From: Chitinophaga ginsengisoli
GTDB taxonomy: Bacteria > Bacteroidota > Bacteroidia > Chitinophagales > Chitinophagaceae
Length of the DNA: 64,000 nt
Assembly: GCF_003014595.1 (NCBI RefSeq)
Contig: NZ_PYGK01000015.1
Span: 170,510-234,509, forward strand
Direction: 5' to 3'
Under the pieces are notes generated by a model. The model saw only the letters and a program-made list of their open reading frames with translations. It did not search any database and was not told where the DNA came from. Below are positions 1 through 9,771 of this stretch, piece after piece (the stretch's first letter is position 1; each line of letters begins with the position of its first letter). The position numbers and the translations under genes were made by a program.

Positions 1-2
1 GT

Positions 3-3000
3 TATAGCTGGACGGGTCCGGGTAACTTTAGCTCTACTGCGCAGAATCCAGCAGTGACAACTGCCGGTGACTATATATTAACGGTTACAAATGCTTCGAC
101 AGGTTGTACTGCGAAGGATACGGTGACTGTTATTGCCAATACTGCAGTACCGACTGCCTCTGCTGGTGTAAGTGGTCCGTTGAGTTGTGGTGTTACCACT
201 GTGACCTTGTCTGCAAGCTCTGAAACAGCAGGTGTGACTTATAGCTGGGCTGGTCCTGGTGGGTTTACATCTACCTTACAGGGTCCTGCGGTAAGTGTTA
301 CAGGCACTTATACAGTGACAGTGACAAATCCTGTGAATGGTTGTAAAAATACTGCCAGTGTCAATGTAACCAGTCTGGGATCTACCAATGCTACGCTGTG
401 GCTGGAAGACTTTACATTAAGTAACGGAACGACCGTTGATAACGGTAGCACGGCCTGGTCTACACAGACGCCTTCTGGCAGTACTTTTGCTGTGGCCAGC
501 AACGAGTTCAAGATCAGTGGTCAGGGTACAAGTGGTGAAAGTGTATGGACCTCAGGTGTCATTGACATCAGTGGTAAGACGGGCGTAGGTATTTCCGCTA
601 ATGCGAGAAGTGCCGTGACGGGTGGAGCTGTGATGAATGAGTCAGGTGTGTATGCTGACTATCTTCGTTTCTATTATAAATTGAACGGCGGATCGGAGGT
701 GTTGTATGCAGAACGTAAGTCTGATATCAATGGTAATGCCACTACGTATACTTATGTATCCGTAGCTGGTTTAAGTGGTAGCAGTCTTCAGCTGGTGATC
801 CGTGCCAGAGCGACAGGTACCGATGAATTCTACTATGTAGATAATGTGAAGGTGACCGGCACGCCTACAGGTACGCTGACAGCCATTGCTACAGTGAGTG
901 ATACGCTGACTTGTGCAAGGCCTTCGGTTACATTAAGTGGTAGCTCAAATACAAGTGATGTAACTTATAGCTGGAGTGGTCCTTCAGGATTTACCTCTAC
1001 TGCACAGAATCCATCTGTGACAGCCGCTGGTGACTATATACTGACCGTTACGAATGCTTCCACAGGTTGTACCGGGAAGGATACCGTGACAGTTATCCAG
1101 AATAATTTCGCACCCGGTGCAACAGCGCAGGTGAGCGGTCCGCTGACCTGTGTGTCTCCAACAGTTGTATTGTCTGGTAGTTCTGCTACAGCAGGAGTTA
1201 CTTATAGCTGGTCAGGACCGGGCAACTTCTCCTCTGCATTGCAGAACCCAGGAGTAAGTATTGCCGGAACATATACCGTGACAGTTAGAAATCCTGTAAA
1301 TGGTTGTACAAGTACAGCTTCTGTTACTGTACAGCAAAGTATAGATAAGCCAAACCTGACGGTAACGCAACCGGCGGCGCTGACATGTGCGACTACGTCG
1401 GTCAATTTAACAGCTACTTCTTCTACAGCTAATACGACCATTACATGGTCTGGTTTTGCTGCCGGACAAAGCTCAGTGAGCGTAAACGCGCCTGGTAAGT
1501 ATTATGTGACTGCAACTGCCGCCAATGGTTGTACTACCAGGGATAGCGTGACAGTAACGCAGAATATCGTTAAACCGAATCTGACGATTGCTACACCAGC
1601 GGTGCTGACATGTAATACAACAAGTGTCAACTTAACGGCATCATCTACTACGGCTAATACTACGTTCACCTGGACAGGTAGAACGGCAGGTCAGAATCCG
1701 ATCAGCGTAACAGCTCCGGGTAAATACTATGTGACAGCAACAACAGCAAATGGTTGCTCTACTATAGATAGTGTAACTGTAACCCAGGATATCACTAAAC
1801 CAAACCTGACAATTGCTACGCCTGCTGTGCTAACATGTAATACCACCAGTGTCACCTTAACAGCATCCTCTACTACTGCGAATACTACGTTCACCTGGAC
1901 GGGTAATGCAGCAGGCCAGAATCCGATCAGTGTAAGTGCGCCTGGTAAATACTATGTGACTGCTACAACTGCTAATGGTTGCATTAAGCAGGACAGTGTA
2001 ACCGTAACGCAGGATATCACTAAACCGAACCTGACAATCGCTACACCTGCGGTGCTGACATGTAATACCACCAGTGTAAACCTGACGGCATCCTCTACTA
2101 CGCCTAATACCACATTCACCTGGACCGGTAGGGCAGCAGGTCAGAATCCTATTAGTGTAACTGCTCCTGGTAAGTATTATGTAACAGTATCAACAGCTAC
2201 CGGTTGTTCTACTACGGATAGCGTAACCGTAACGCAGGATATTAATAAACCAAACCTGACAATTGCTACACCTGCTATGCTGACATGTAGCACGACAAGT
2301 GTAAGCTTAACGGCATCTTCTACTACTGCAAACACCACGTTCACCTGGACGGGTAATGCAGCAGGACAGAATCCGATCAGTGTAAGTGCGCCTGGTAAAT
2401 ACTATGTGACTGCTACATCAGCGAACGGCTGTATCAAACAGGATAGTGTGGCAGTGACTCAGGATATCAGCAAACCAAACCTGACGATCGCGACACCTGC
2501 AGTGCTGACATGTAATACGACAAGCGTAAACCTGACGGCATCATCTACCACTGCAAATACTACGTTCACATGGACTGGTAGGGCTGTAGGTCAGAATCCG
2601 ATCAGTGTGACTGCAGCTGGTAAATACTATGTGACTGCTACAGCTTCAAATGGTTGTATCAAGACAGACAGTGTAGCCGTGACTCAGGACATCACTAAAC
2701 CGAACCTGACAATCGCAACACCTGCGGTGCTGACATGTAATACGACTAGTGTAAGCTTAACGGCATCATCTACTACTGCAAATACCACGTTCACCTGGAC
2801 GGGTAATGCAGCAGGCCAGAATCCGATCAGTGTAAGCGCACCTGGTAAGTACTATGTAACTGCTACATCAGCGAATGGCTGTATCAAGCAGGATAGTGTG
2901 GCTGTAACTCAGGATATCACTAAACCGAACCTGACTATCGCTACACCTGCGGTATTGACTTGTAACACTACCAGCGTAAGTTTAACAGCATTATCAACTA

Positions 3001-6000
3001 CGCCTAATACCACATTCACCTGGACAGGTAGAGGCGCAGGTCAGAACCCGATTAGTGTAACTGCTCCTGGTAAGTATTATGTAACAGTATCAACAGCTAG
3101 TGGTTGTTCTACTATGGACAGCGTAACTGTAACTCAGGATATCACTAAACCGAACCTGACGATCGCTACACCTGCTGTGCTGACATGTAATGCCACAAGC
3201 GTAAATCTGACGGCATCGTCTACTACTGCAAACACCACCTTCACCTGGACTGGCAATGCAGCAGGTCAGAATCCGATAAGTGTAAGTACACCTGGTAAAT
3301 ATTATGTAACTGCTACATCAGCGAATGGCTGTATCAAGCAGGATAGTGTGACCGTAACTCAGGATATCATTAAACCGAACCTGACAATCGCTACACCTGC
3401 TGTGCTGACATGTAATACCACAAGCGTAAGCTTAACAGCATCCTCTACTACTGCAAATACCACCTTCACATGGACTGGTAATGCAGCAGGTCTGAATCCC
3501 ATAAGTGTAAGCGCACCTGGTAAGTACTACGTGACAGCTACATCGGCGAATGGTTGTATCAAGACCGATAGTGTGACTGTGACTCAGGATATCAATAAAC
3601 CGAACCTGACAATTGCTACGCCTGCGGTGCTGACATGTAATACCACAAGTGTAAACTTAACAGCGTCATCTACTACTGCAAATACTACGTTCACATGGAC
3701 CGGTAATGCAGCAGGTCAGAATCCGATCAGTGTAAGCGCACCTGGTAAATACTATGTAACTGCTACATCAGTGAATGGCTGTATCAAGCAGGATAGTGTG
3801 ACTGTAACTCAGGATATCACTAAACCGAACCTGGCAATCGCCACACCAGCTGTGCTGACATGTAACACAACAAGTGTAAACTTGACTGCATCCTCTACTA
3901 CTGCTAATACTACGTTCACATGGACTGGTAAAGCAGCAGGTCAGAATCCGATCAGTGTAACTGCACCTGGTAAGTATTATATAACTGCAACAGCTTCGAA
4001 TGGTTGTATCAAGACCGATAGTGTGACCGTAACTCAGGATATCACTAAACCGAACTTGACAATCGCTACACCTGCTGTGCTGACATGTAATACGACAAGC
4101 GTAAGCTTAACAGCATCCTCTACTACTGCAAATACCACCTTCACATGGACTGGTAATGCAGCAGGTCTGAATCCAATAAGTGTAGGCACTCCTGGTAAGT
4201 ACTACGTGACAGCTACATCGGCGAATGGTTGTATCAAGGCCGATAGTGTGACGGTGACTCAGGATATCAATAAACCGAACCTGACAATTGCTACGCCTGC
4301 TGTGCTGACATGTAATACGACTAGTATAAATCTGACGGCATCATCCACTACACCTAATATCACATTCACGTGGACAGGTAGAAGTGCTGGTCAGAATCCG
4401 ATAAGTGTAACAGCTCCGGGTAAGTACTATGTAACAGTGTCAACAGCTACTGGTTGTTCTACTATGGATAGTGTAACCGTAACTCAGGATATCACTAAAC
4501 CAAACCTGACAATCGCTACACCTGCTGTGCTGACATGTAACACTACTAGTGTAAGCTTAATGGCATCTTCTACTACTGCAAATACCACCTTCACCTGGAC
4601 AGGTAATGCAGCAGGTCAGAATCCGATCAGTGTAAGCACACCTGGTAAATACTATGTAACTGTTACCGCCGCGAACGGTTGTATCAAACAGGATAGTGTA
4701 ACTGTGACTCAGGATATCACTAAACCGAACCTGACAATCGCTACACCAGCTGTGCTGACATGTAATACGACAAGCGTAAGCCTGACGGCATCATCAACTA
4801 CTGCGAATACTACGTTCACCTGGACAGGTAATGCTGCTAGTCAGAACCCGATCACTGTAAGCACACCTGGTAAATACTATGTAACTGCTACATCAGCGAA
4901 TGGCTGTATCAAACAGGATAGTGTAACCGTAACTCAGGATATCACTAAACCGAACCTGACGATCGCTACACCTGCTGTGCTGACATGTAACACAACTAGT
5001 GTAAGCTTAACTGCATCCTCTACTACTGCCAATACTACGTTCACCTGGACCGGCAATGCAGCAGGTCAGAACCCGATCAGTGTAAGTGCACCTGGTAAAT
5101 ACTATGTAACTGCTACATCAGCGAATGGCTGTATCAAACAGGACAGCGTAACCGTAACTCAGGATATCACTAAACCGAACCTGACAATCGCTACACCTGC
5201 GGTGCTGACATGTAATACGACAAGCGTAAGCTTAACAGCATCCTCTACTACTGCAAATACCACGTTCACCTGGACAGGTAATGCAGCAGGTCAGAACCCG
5301 ATCAGTGTAAGCACACCTGGTAAATACTATGTAACTGCTACATCAGCGAATGGTTGTATCAAACAGGATAGTGTAACTGTAACTCAGGATATCACTAAAC
5401 CGAACCTGACAATCGCTACACCTGCTGTGCTGACATGTAATACAACAAGTGTAAGCTTAACAGCATCCTCTACTACTGCAAATACCACCTTCACATGGAC
5501 TGGTAATGCTGCAGGTCAGAATCCGATAAGCGTAAGCACTCCTGGTAAGTACTACGTGACAGCTACATCGGCGAATGGTTGTATCAAGACCGATAGTGTG
5601 ACTGTGACTCAGGATATCAATAAACCGAACCTGACGATCGCTACACCTGCTGTGCTGACATGTAATACGACTAGTATAAATCTGACGGCATCATCCACTA
5701 CACCTAATATCACATTTACGTGGACAGGTAGAAGTGCTGGTCAGAATCCGATAAGTGTAACTGCTCCTGGTAAGTACTATGTAACAGTATCAACAGCTAC
5801 AGGTTGTTCTACTATGGATAGTGTAACTGTAACTCAGGATATCACTAAACCGAACCTGACAATCGCTACACCTCAGGTATTAACATGTAGCAGAACAAGT
5901 GTAAGCTTAACTGCATCCTCTACTACTGCAAATACCACCTTTACCTGGACAGGTAATGCAGCAGGTCAGAACCCGATCAGTGTAAGCGCACCTGGTAAAT

Positions 6001-9000
6001 ACTATGTAACTGCTACATCAGCGAATGGCTGTATCAAGCAGGATAGTGTAACCGTAACTCAGGATATCACTAAACCGAACCTGACGATCGCTACACCTGC
6101 TGTGCTGACATGTAACACAACTAGTGTAAGCTTAACAGCATCCTCTACTACTGCTGGTACTACGTTCACCTGGACCGGTAATGCGGCAGGTCAGAACCCG
6201 ATTAGTGTAAGCGCACCTGGTAAATACTATGTGACTGCTACATCAGCGAATGGTTGTATCAAACAGGATAGTGTAACCGTAACTCAGGATATCAATAAAC
6301 CGAACCTGGCAATCGCTACACCACAAGTACTGACATGTAATACGACAAGCGTAAACCTGACGGCATCTTCTACTACTGCAAACACCACGTTCACATGGAC
6401 AGGTAATGCAGCAAGTCAGAATCCGATCAGTGTAAGCGCACCTGGTAAATACTATGTAACTGCGACATCAGCGAATGGCTGTATCAAACAGGATAGTGTA
6501 ACCGTAACTCAGGATATCACTAAACCGAACCTGACAATCGCTACACCTCAGGTATTAACATGTAGCAGAACAAGTGTAAACTTAACAGCATCCTCTACTA
6601 CTGCAAATACTACGTTCACCTGGACCGGTAATGCTGCAGGTCAGAACCCGATCAGTGTAAGCACACCTGGTAAATACTATGTAACTGTTGCCGCGGCGAA
6701 CGGCTGTACCAAACAGGATAGTGTAACCGTGACACAGGATATCACTAAACCGAACCTGGCGATCGCTACACCTGCTGTGCTGACATGTAATACTACAAAT
6801 GTAAATCTGACGGCATCCTCCACTACTGCGAATACTACGTTCACCTGGACCGGTAGTGCAGCAGGTCAGAACCCGATCAGCGTAAGTACACCTGGTAAAT
6901 ACTATGTGACTGCTACATCAGCGAATGGCTGTATCAAACAGGATAGTGTAACTGTAACTCAGGATATCACTAAACCGAACCTGGCAATCGCTACACCACA
7001 AGTACTGACATGTAATACGACAAGCGTAAACCTGACGGCATCTTCTACTACTGCAAACACCACGTTCACCTGGACAGGTAATGCGGCAGGTCAGAACCCG
7101 ATCAGTGTAAGCACACCTGGTAAGTACTATGTGACTGCTACAACAGCGAATGGCTGTATCAAACAGGATAGTGTAACCGTAACTCAGGATATCACTAAAC
7201 CGAACCTGACAATCGCAACACCAGCTGTGCTGACATGTAACACTACTAGTGTAAGCTTAACTGCATCCTCTACCACTGCCAATACTACGTTCACCTGGAC
7301 AGGTAATGCAGCGGGTCAGAACCCGATCAGTGTAAGTGCACCTGGGAAGTACTATGTAACTGCTACAACAGCGAATGGCTGTATCAAACAGGATAGTGTA
7401 ACCGTAACTCAGGATATCACTAAACCGAACCTGACAATCGCTACACCTCAGGTATTAACATGTAGCAGAACAAGTGTAAACTTAACAGCATCCTCTACTA
7501 CTGCAAACACCACCTTCGCATGGCCTGGTAATGCAGCAGGTCAGAACCCGATCAGTGTAAGTGCACCTGGTAAATACTATGTAACTGTTACCGCGGCGAA
7601 TGGCTGTATCAAACAGGATAGTGTGACCGTCACTCAGGATATCACTAAACCGAACCTGACAATCGCTACACCTGCTGTGCTGACATGTAATACTACAAGT
7701 GTAAATCTGACGGCATCATCAACTACTGCAAACACCAACTTCACATGGACTGGTAATGCAGCAGGTCAGAACCCGATCAGTGTAAGTGCACCTGGTAAAT
7801 ACTATGTGACTGCTACATCAGCGAATGGCTGTATCAAACAGGATAGTGTAACTGTAACTCAGGATATCACTAAACCGAACCTGGCAATCGCTACACCACA
7901 AGTACTGACATGTAATACTACAAGTGTAAATCTGACTGCATCCTCTACCACTGCAAATACCACCTTCACCTGGACCGGTAATGCAGCAGGTCAGAACCCG
8001 ATCAGTGTAAGCGCACCTGGTAAATACTATGTGACTGCTACATCAGCGAATGGCTGTATCAAGCAGGATAGTGTAACCGTCACTCAGGACATCAATAAGC
8101 CAAACCTGACGATCAACACACCTCCTGTACTGACATGTGACCTGACAAGTATCAACTTAACAGCATCATCTACCACTACAAACACCACGTTCACATGGAC
8201 AGGATTTGCAACAGGTCAGAACCCGGTAAGCGTAAATACTTATGGTAAATACTATGTAACCGCTACAGCTGCGAACGGTTGTACTAAGAAGGATAGCGTA
8301 ACAGTAATACAGAACATTACGCTCCCTGGCGATGTACAGGCAAGCAATAATGGACCGCTAAACTGTACAAGGACGAGTGTGAAAATTACCGGTAACACTA
8401 CCACAGGAAATGTCTCTTATGCATGGACAGGTCCGAATAGTTTCAGTGCAACTACTAAAGAGGCGAACATAAACGTGAAAGGTACCTATTCATTAAGAGT
8501 GACCAATAACGCGAATGGCTGTTATGTTACTACATCTACAACAGTAGACCAGAACATCACACCTCCAAGTAACGTACAGGTATCCAACGACGGACCGCTG
8601 ACATGTGCCAATGACATTGTTACGCTGAGAGGTAGTTCCAACACCGGAGGCGCTACCTACCAATGGAGCGGACCAGGTAACTTCAACGAAGCGACAGCTA
8701 CCGTCTTTGTTACAAAAGCAGGTACATACACACTGTCAGTAACAGATCCGAGCAATGGTTGCTTCGTCTCTACGAAAACAGAAGTGAAAGAGGATAAGAA
8801 AGCACCGAACGCAATTATCAACGCACCAGCATCAATGCCTGAACCGCTGAGTGAAGATGTGATCACCGCACAGACAGTTGTTAACGCAACCTATGCATGG
8901 ACACTTACCTCTCCTGATGGTAGCTGGCAGATGATAGATGGCGATAAGACCGCCACACTGATATACCAATCTGGTAATGCAGGCGTGAAGGGTACATTTG

Positions 9001-9362
9001 ATCTCGTGGTGACAGACAGAGGTAACGGATGTCAGAATACTGCACAGCTGGTACTGACAGCAACACCTGCCACTTCTACGATGATGTTGGCGGCAGCACC
9101 ACTGGAATATAAGACGTATCCTAACCCGTTTGTTGATAAGGCGTTCATCACGTTTAAATCACCGGTAAGCGGAAAGGTAACAGTGGAGATCTATAACGCC
9201 ATGAAAGGCCATATGGAGAAGCTGTTGTTCAATCAGCAGGTACATTCCGGAGAAACGTACAAGGTAACATTTGACGGCGGAGCCTTACCGGCAGGTGTAC
9301 ATTTCTGTGTGATAAAAGCTAACGGAAGAACATATACGAGCAAGCTGTTACTCGTAAGATAA
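3..9362 (+). CDS. Giant Ig-like repeat surface protein with T9SS type A sorting domain (5' partial)
   Basis: The frame is already open at position 3 and the sequence matches the repeats that follow, so the true start lies to the left; about 3,119 residues are visible. Order: Ig-like repeats of about 83 residues (3-380); a non-repeated beta-rich segment at 388-873 that resembles a jelly-roll or lectin-like domain; two more Ig-like repeats; 31 tandem 75-residue Ig-like units (1347-8321); two or three diverged Ig-like repeats; and a C-terminal T9SS type A domain from about 9110 (YPNPF start, ending KLLLVR). Each unit has an LTC and an NGC cysteine about 48 residues apart, which could form a disulphide. 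Family knowledge: such tails direct export through the outer membrane by T9SS and attachment to the surface. The role is probably adhesion or gliding-related; this is inferred. It is followed by a hairpin at 9389. Confidence 0.9.
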   Translation, partial: YSWTGPGNFSSTAQNPAVTTAGDYILTVTNASTGCTAKDTVTVIANTAVPTASAGVSGPLSCGVTTVTLSASSETAGVTYSWAGPGGFTSTLQGPAVSVTGTYTVTVTNPVNGCKNTASVNVTSLGSTNATLWLEDFTLSNGTTVDNGSTAWSTQTPSGSTFAVASNEFKISGQGTSGESVWTSGVIDISGKTGVGISANARSAVTGGAVMNESGVYADYLRFYYKLNGGSEVLYAERKSDINGNATTYTYVSVAGLSGSSLQLVIRARATGTDEFYYVDNVKVTGTPTGTLTAIATVSDTLTCARPSVTLSGSSNTSDVTYSWSGPSGFTSTAQNPSVTAAGDYILTVTNASTGCTGKDTVTVIQNNFAPGATAQVSGPLTCVSPTVVLSGSSATAGVTYSWSGPGNFSSALQNPGVSIAGTYTVTVRNPVNGCTSTASVTVQQSIDKPNLTVTQPAALTCATTSVNLTATSSTANTTITWSGFAAGQSSVSVNAPGKYYVTATAANGCTTRDSVTVTQNIVKPNLTIATPAVLTCNTTSVNLTASSTTANTTFTWTGRTAGQNPISVTAPGKYYVTATTANGCSTIDSVTVTQDITKPNLTIATPAVLTCNTTSVTLTASSTTANTTFTWTGNAAGQNPISVSAPGKYYVTATTANGCIKQDSVTVTQDITKPNLTIATPAVLTCNTTSVNLTASSTTPNTTFTWTGRAAGQNPISVTAPGKYYVTVSTATGCSTTDSVTVTQDINKPNLTIATPAMLTCSTTSVSLTASSTTANTTFTWTGNAAGQNPISVSAPGKYYVTATSANGCIKQDSVAVTQDISKPNLTIATPAVLTCNTTSVNLTASSTTANTTFTWTGRAVGQNPISVTAAGKYYVTATASNGCIKTDSVAVTQDITKPNLTIATPAVLTCNTTSVSLTASSTTANTTFTWTGNAAGQNPISVSAPGKYYVTATSANGCIKQDSVAVTQDITKPNLTIATPAVLTCNTTSVSLTALSTTPNTTFTWTGRGAGQNPISVTAPGKYYVTVSTASGCSTMDSVTVTQDITKPNLTIATPAVLTCNATSVNLTASSTTANTTFTWTGNAAGQNPISVSTPGKYYVTATSANGCIKQDSVTVTQDIIKPNLTIATPAVLTCNTTSVSLTASSTTANTTFTWTGNAAGLNPISVSAPGKYYVTATSANGCIKTDSVTVTQDINKPNLTIATPAVLTCNTTSVNLTASSTTANTTFTWTGNAAGQNPISVSAPGKYYVTATSVNGCIKQDSVTVTQDITKPNLAIATPAVLTCNTTSVNLTASSTTANTTFTWTGKAAGQNPISVTAPGKYYITATASNGCIKTDSVTVTQDITKPNLTIATPAVLTCNTTSVSLTASSTTANTTFTWTGNAAGLNPISVGTPGKYYVTATSANGCIKADSVTVTQDINKPNLTIATPAVLTCNTTSINLTASSTTPNITFTWTGRSAGQNPISVTAPGKYYVTVSTATGCSTMDSVTVTQDITKPNLTIATPAVLTCNTTSVSLMASSTTANTTFTWTGNAAGQNPISVSTPGKYYVTVTAANGCIKQDSVTVTQDITKPNLTIATPAVLTCNTTSVSLTASSTTANTTFTWTGNAASQNPITVSTPGKYYVTATSANGCIKQDSVTVTQDITKPNLTIATPAVLTCNTTSVSLTASSTTANTTFTWTGNAAGQNPISVSAPGKYYVTATSANGCIKQDSVTVTQDITKPNLTIATPAVLTCNTTSVSLTASSTTANTTFTWTGNAAGQNPISVSTPGKYYVTATSANGCIKQDSVTVTQDITKPNLTIATPAVLTCNTTSVSLTASSTTANTTFTWTGNAAGQNPISVSTPGKYYVTATSANGCIKTDSVTVTQDINKPNLTIATPAVLTCNTTSINLTASSTTPNITFTWTGRSAGQNPISVTAPGKYYVTVSTATGCSTMDSVTVTQDITKPNLTIATPQVLTCSRTSVSLTASSTTANTTFTWTGNAAGQNPISVSAPGKYYVTATSANGCIKQDSVTVTQDITKPNLTIATPAVLTCNTTSVSLTASSTTAGTTFTWTGNAAGQNPISVSAPGKYYVTATSANGCIKQDSVTVTQDINKPNLAIATPQVLTCNTTSVNLTASSTTANTTFTWTGNAASQNPISVSAPGKYYVTATSANGCIKQDSVTVTQDITKPNLTIATPQVLTCSRTSVNLTASSTTANTTFTWTGNAAGQNPISVSTPGKYYVTVAAANGCTKQDSVTVTQDITKPNLAIATPAVLTCNTTNVNLTASSTTANTTFTWTGSAAGQNPISVSTPGKYYVTATSANGCIKQDSVTVTQDITKPNLAIATPQVLTCNTTSVNLTASSTTANTTFTWTGNAAGQNPISVSTPGKYYVTATTANGCIKQDSVTVTQDITKPNLTIATPAVLTCNTTSVSLTASSTTANTTFTWTGNAAGQNPISVSAPGKYYVTATTANGCIKQDSVTVTQDITKPNLTIATPQVLTCSRTSVNLTASSTTANTTFAWPGNAAGQNPISVSAPGKYYVTVTAANGCIKQDSVTVTQDITKPNLTIATPAVLTCNTTSVNLTASSTTANTNFTWTGNAAGQNPISVSAPGKYYVTATSANGCIKQDSVTVTQDITKPNLAIATPQVLTCNTTSVNLTASSTTANTTFTWTGNAAGQNPISVSAPGKYYVTATSANGCIKQDSVTVTQDINKPNLTINTPPVLTCDLTSINLTASSTTTNTTFTWTGFATGQNPVSVNTYGKYYVTATAANGCTKKDSVTVIQNITLPGDVQASNNGPLNCTRTSVKITGNTTTGNVSYAWTGPNSFSATTKEANINVKGTYSLRVTNNANGCYVTTSTTVDQNITPPSNVQVSNDGPLTCANDIVTLRGSSNTGGATYQWSGPGNFNEATATVFVTKAGTYTLSVTDPSNGCFVSTKTEVKEDKKAPNAIINAPASMPEPLSEDVITAQTVVNATYAWTLTSPDGSWQMIDGDKTATLIYQSGNAGVKGTFDLVVTDRGNGCQNTAQLVLTATPATSTMMLAAAPLEYKTYPNPFVDKAFITFKSPVSGKVTVEIYNAMKGHMEKLLFNQQVHSGETYKVTFDGGALPAGVHFCVIKANGRTYTSKLLLVR
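1347..8321 (+). repeat. 31 tandem 225-bp coding repeats
   Basis: The Lys codon opening the first unit is at 1347 and that opening the last is at 8097, exactly 30 x 225 bp apart, and 31 KPNL starts can be counted in the translation, so no unit carries an indel. Units differ by point changes. Variant types recur: R-type units (TWTGR, GCST) at units 2, 4, 8, 14 and 20; CSRTS units at 21, 24 and 28. Units 14 and 20 are nearly identical in DNA, as are 10 and 13, which points to duplication of multi-unit blocks or gene conversion. Confidence 0.97.
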
Positions 9363-9388
9363 GGTTATAACAGCTGAACATTTATTTT

Positions 9389-9440
9389 CTTACATGCTTC
9401 GGACGCTTTCCTTTTCAGGAGAGCGTTTGGAGCATGTAAG
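9389..9440 (+). terminator. Long hairpin after the giant repeat gene
   Basis: Arms from CTTACATGC (9389) and GCATGTAAG (ending 9440) pair over about 20 bp with a few G-U pairs around a loop near 9412-9419. It lies 27 bp past the stop codon. The T-run after it is poor, so it could act as a terminator or as an mRNA 3' end stabiliser. Confidence 0.6.
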
Positions 9441-9771
9441 AAATTTGTCCATAATAGCATTTTATAGATGAGTTTTATTTCTTATTGTTAAGTAATTATA
9501 TTATTTTTATATAATAACAACAGTGATTAATTATCAATTATACACCTATAATACCCTTTAATCTATGCACAACTTTACAAGTCCTGGAATCCTGTTGACT
9601 TGCCTGCCACCAGGTAAGTTTAGCGTTTAATAGACAAACCCATAATACCCAATGTTTGTCTGCAATAAATATTAACACTACGTATATTCTGTTACGTGAT
9701 AGATGCTGATTATCATCCTCCGTTAATCAGGAGTGGATACTGCATGCTATACGTTAAACTGCTGTTGACTT
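9441..9771 (+). promoter_or_regulatory. AT-rich leader region upstream of the DUF11 gene, with inverted repeat
   Basis: No gene is seen here. The segment is AT-rich (9460-9560) and holds a perfect 8-bp inverted repeat, AGACAAAC at 9632-9639 and GTTTGTCT at 9654-9661, about 110 bp before the start codon. It could be an operator or a leader hairpin. No clear TAnnTTTG box was found. Confidence 0.4.

Noticed and set aside
1347..8321. Regular 225-bp repeats resembling a repeat array such as CRISPR or satellite DNA
   Set aside because: The frame is open throughout, the repeats have no unique spacers, and they encode Ig-like domains.
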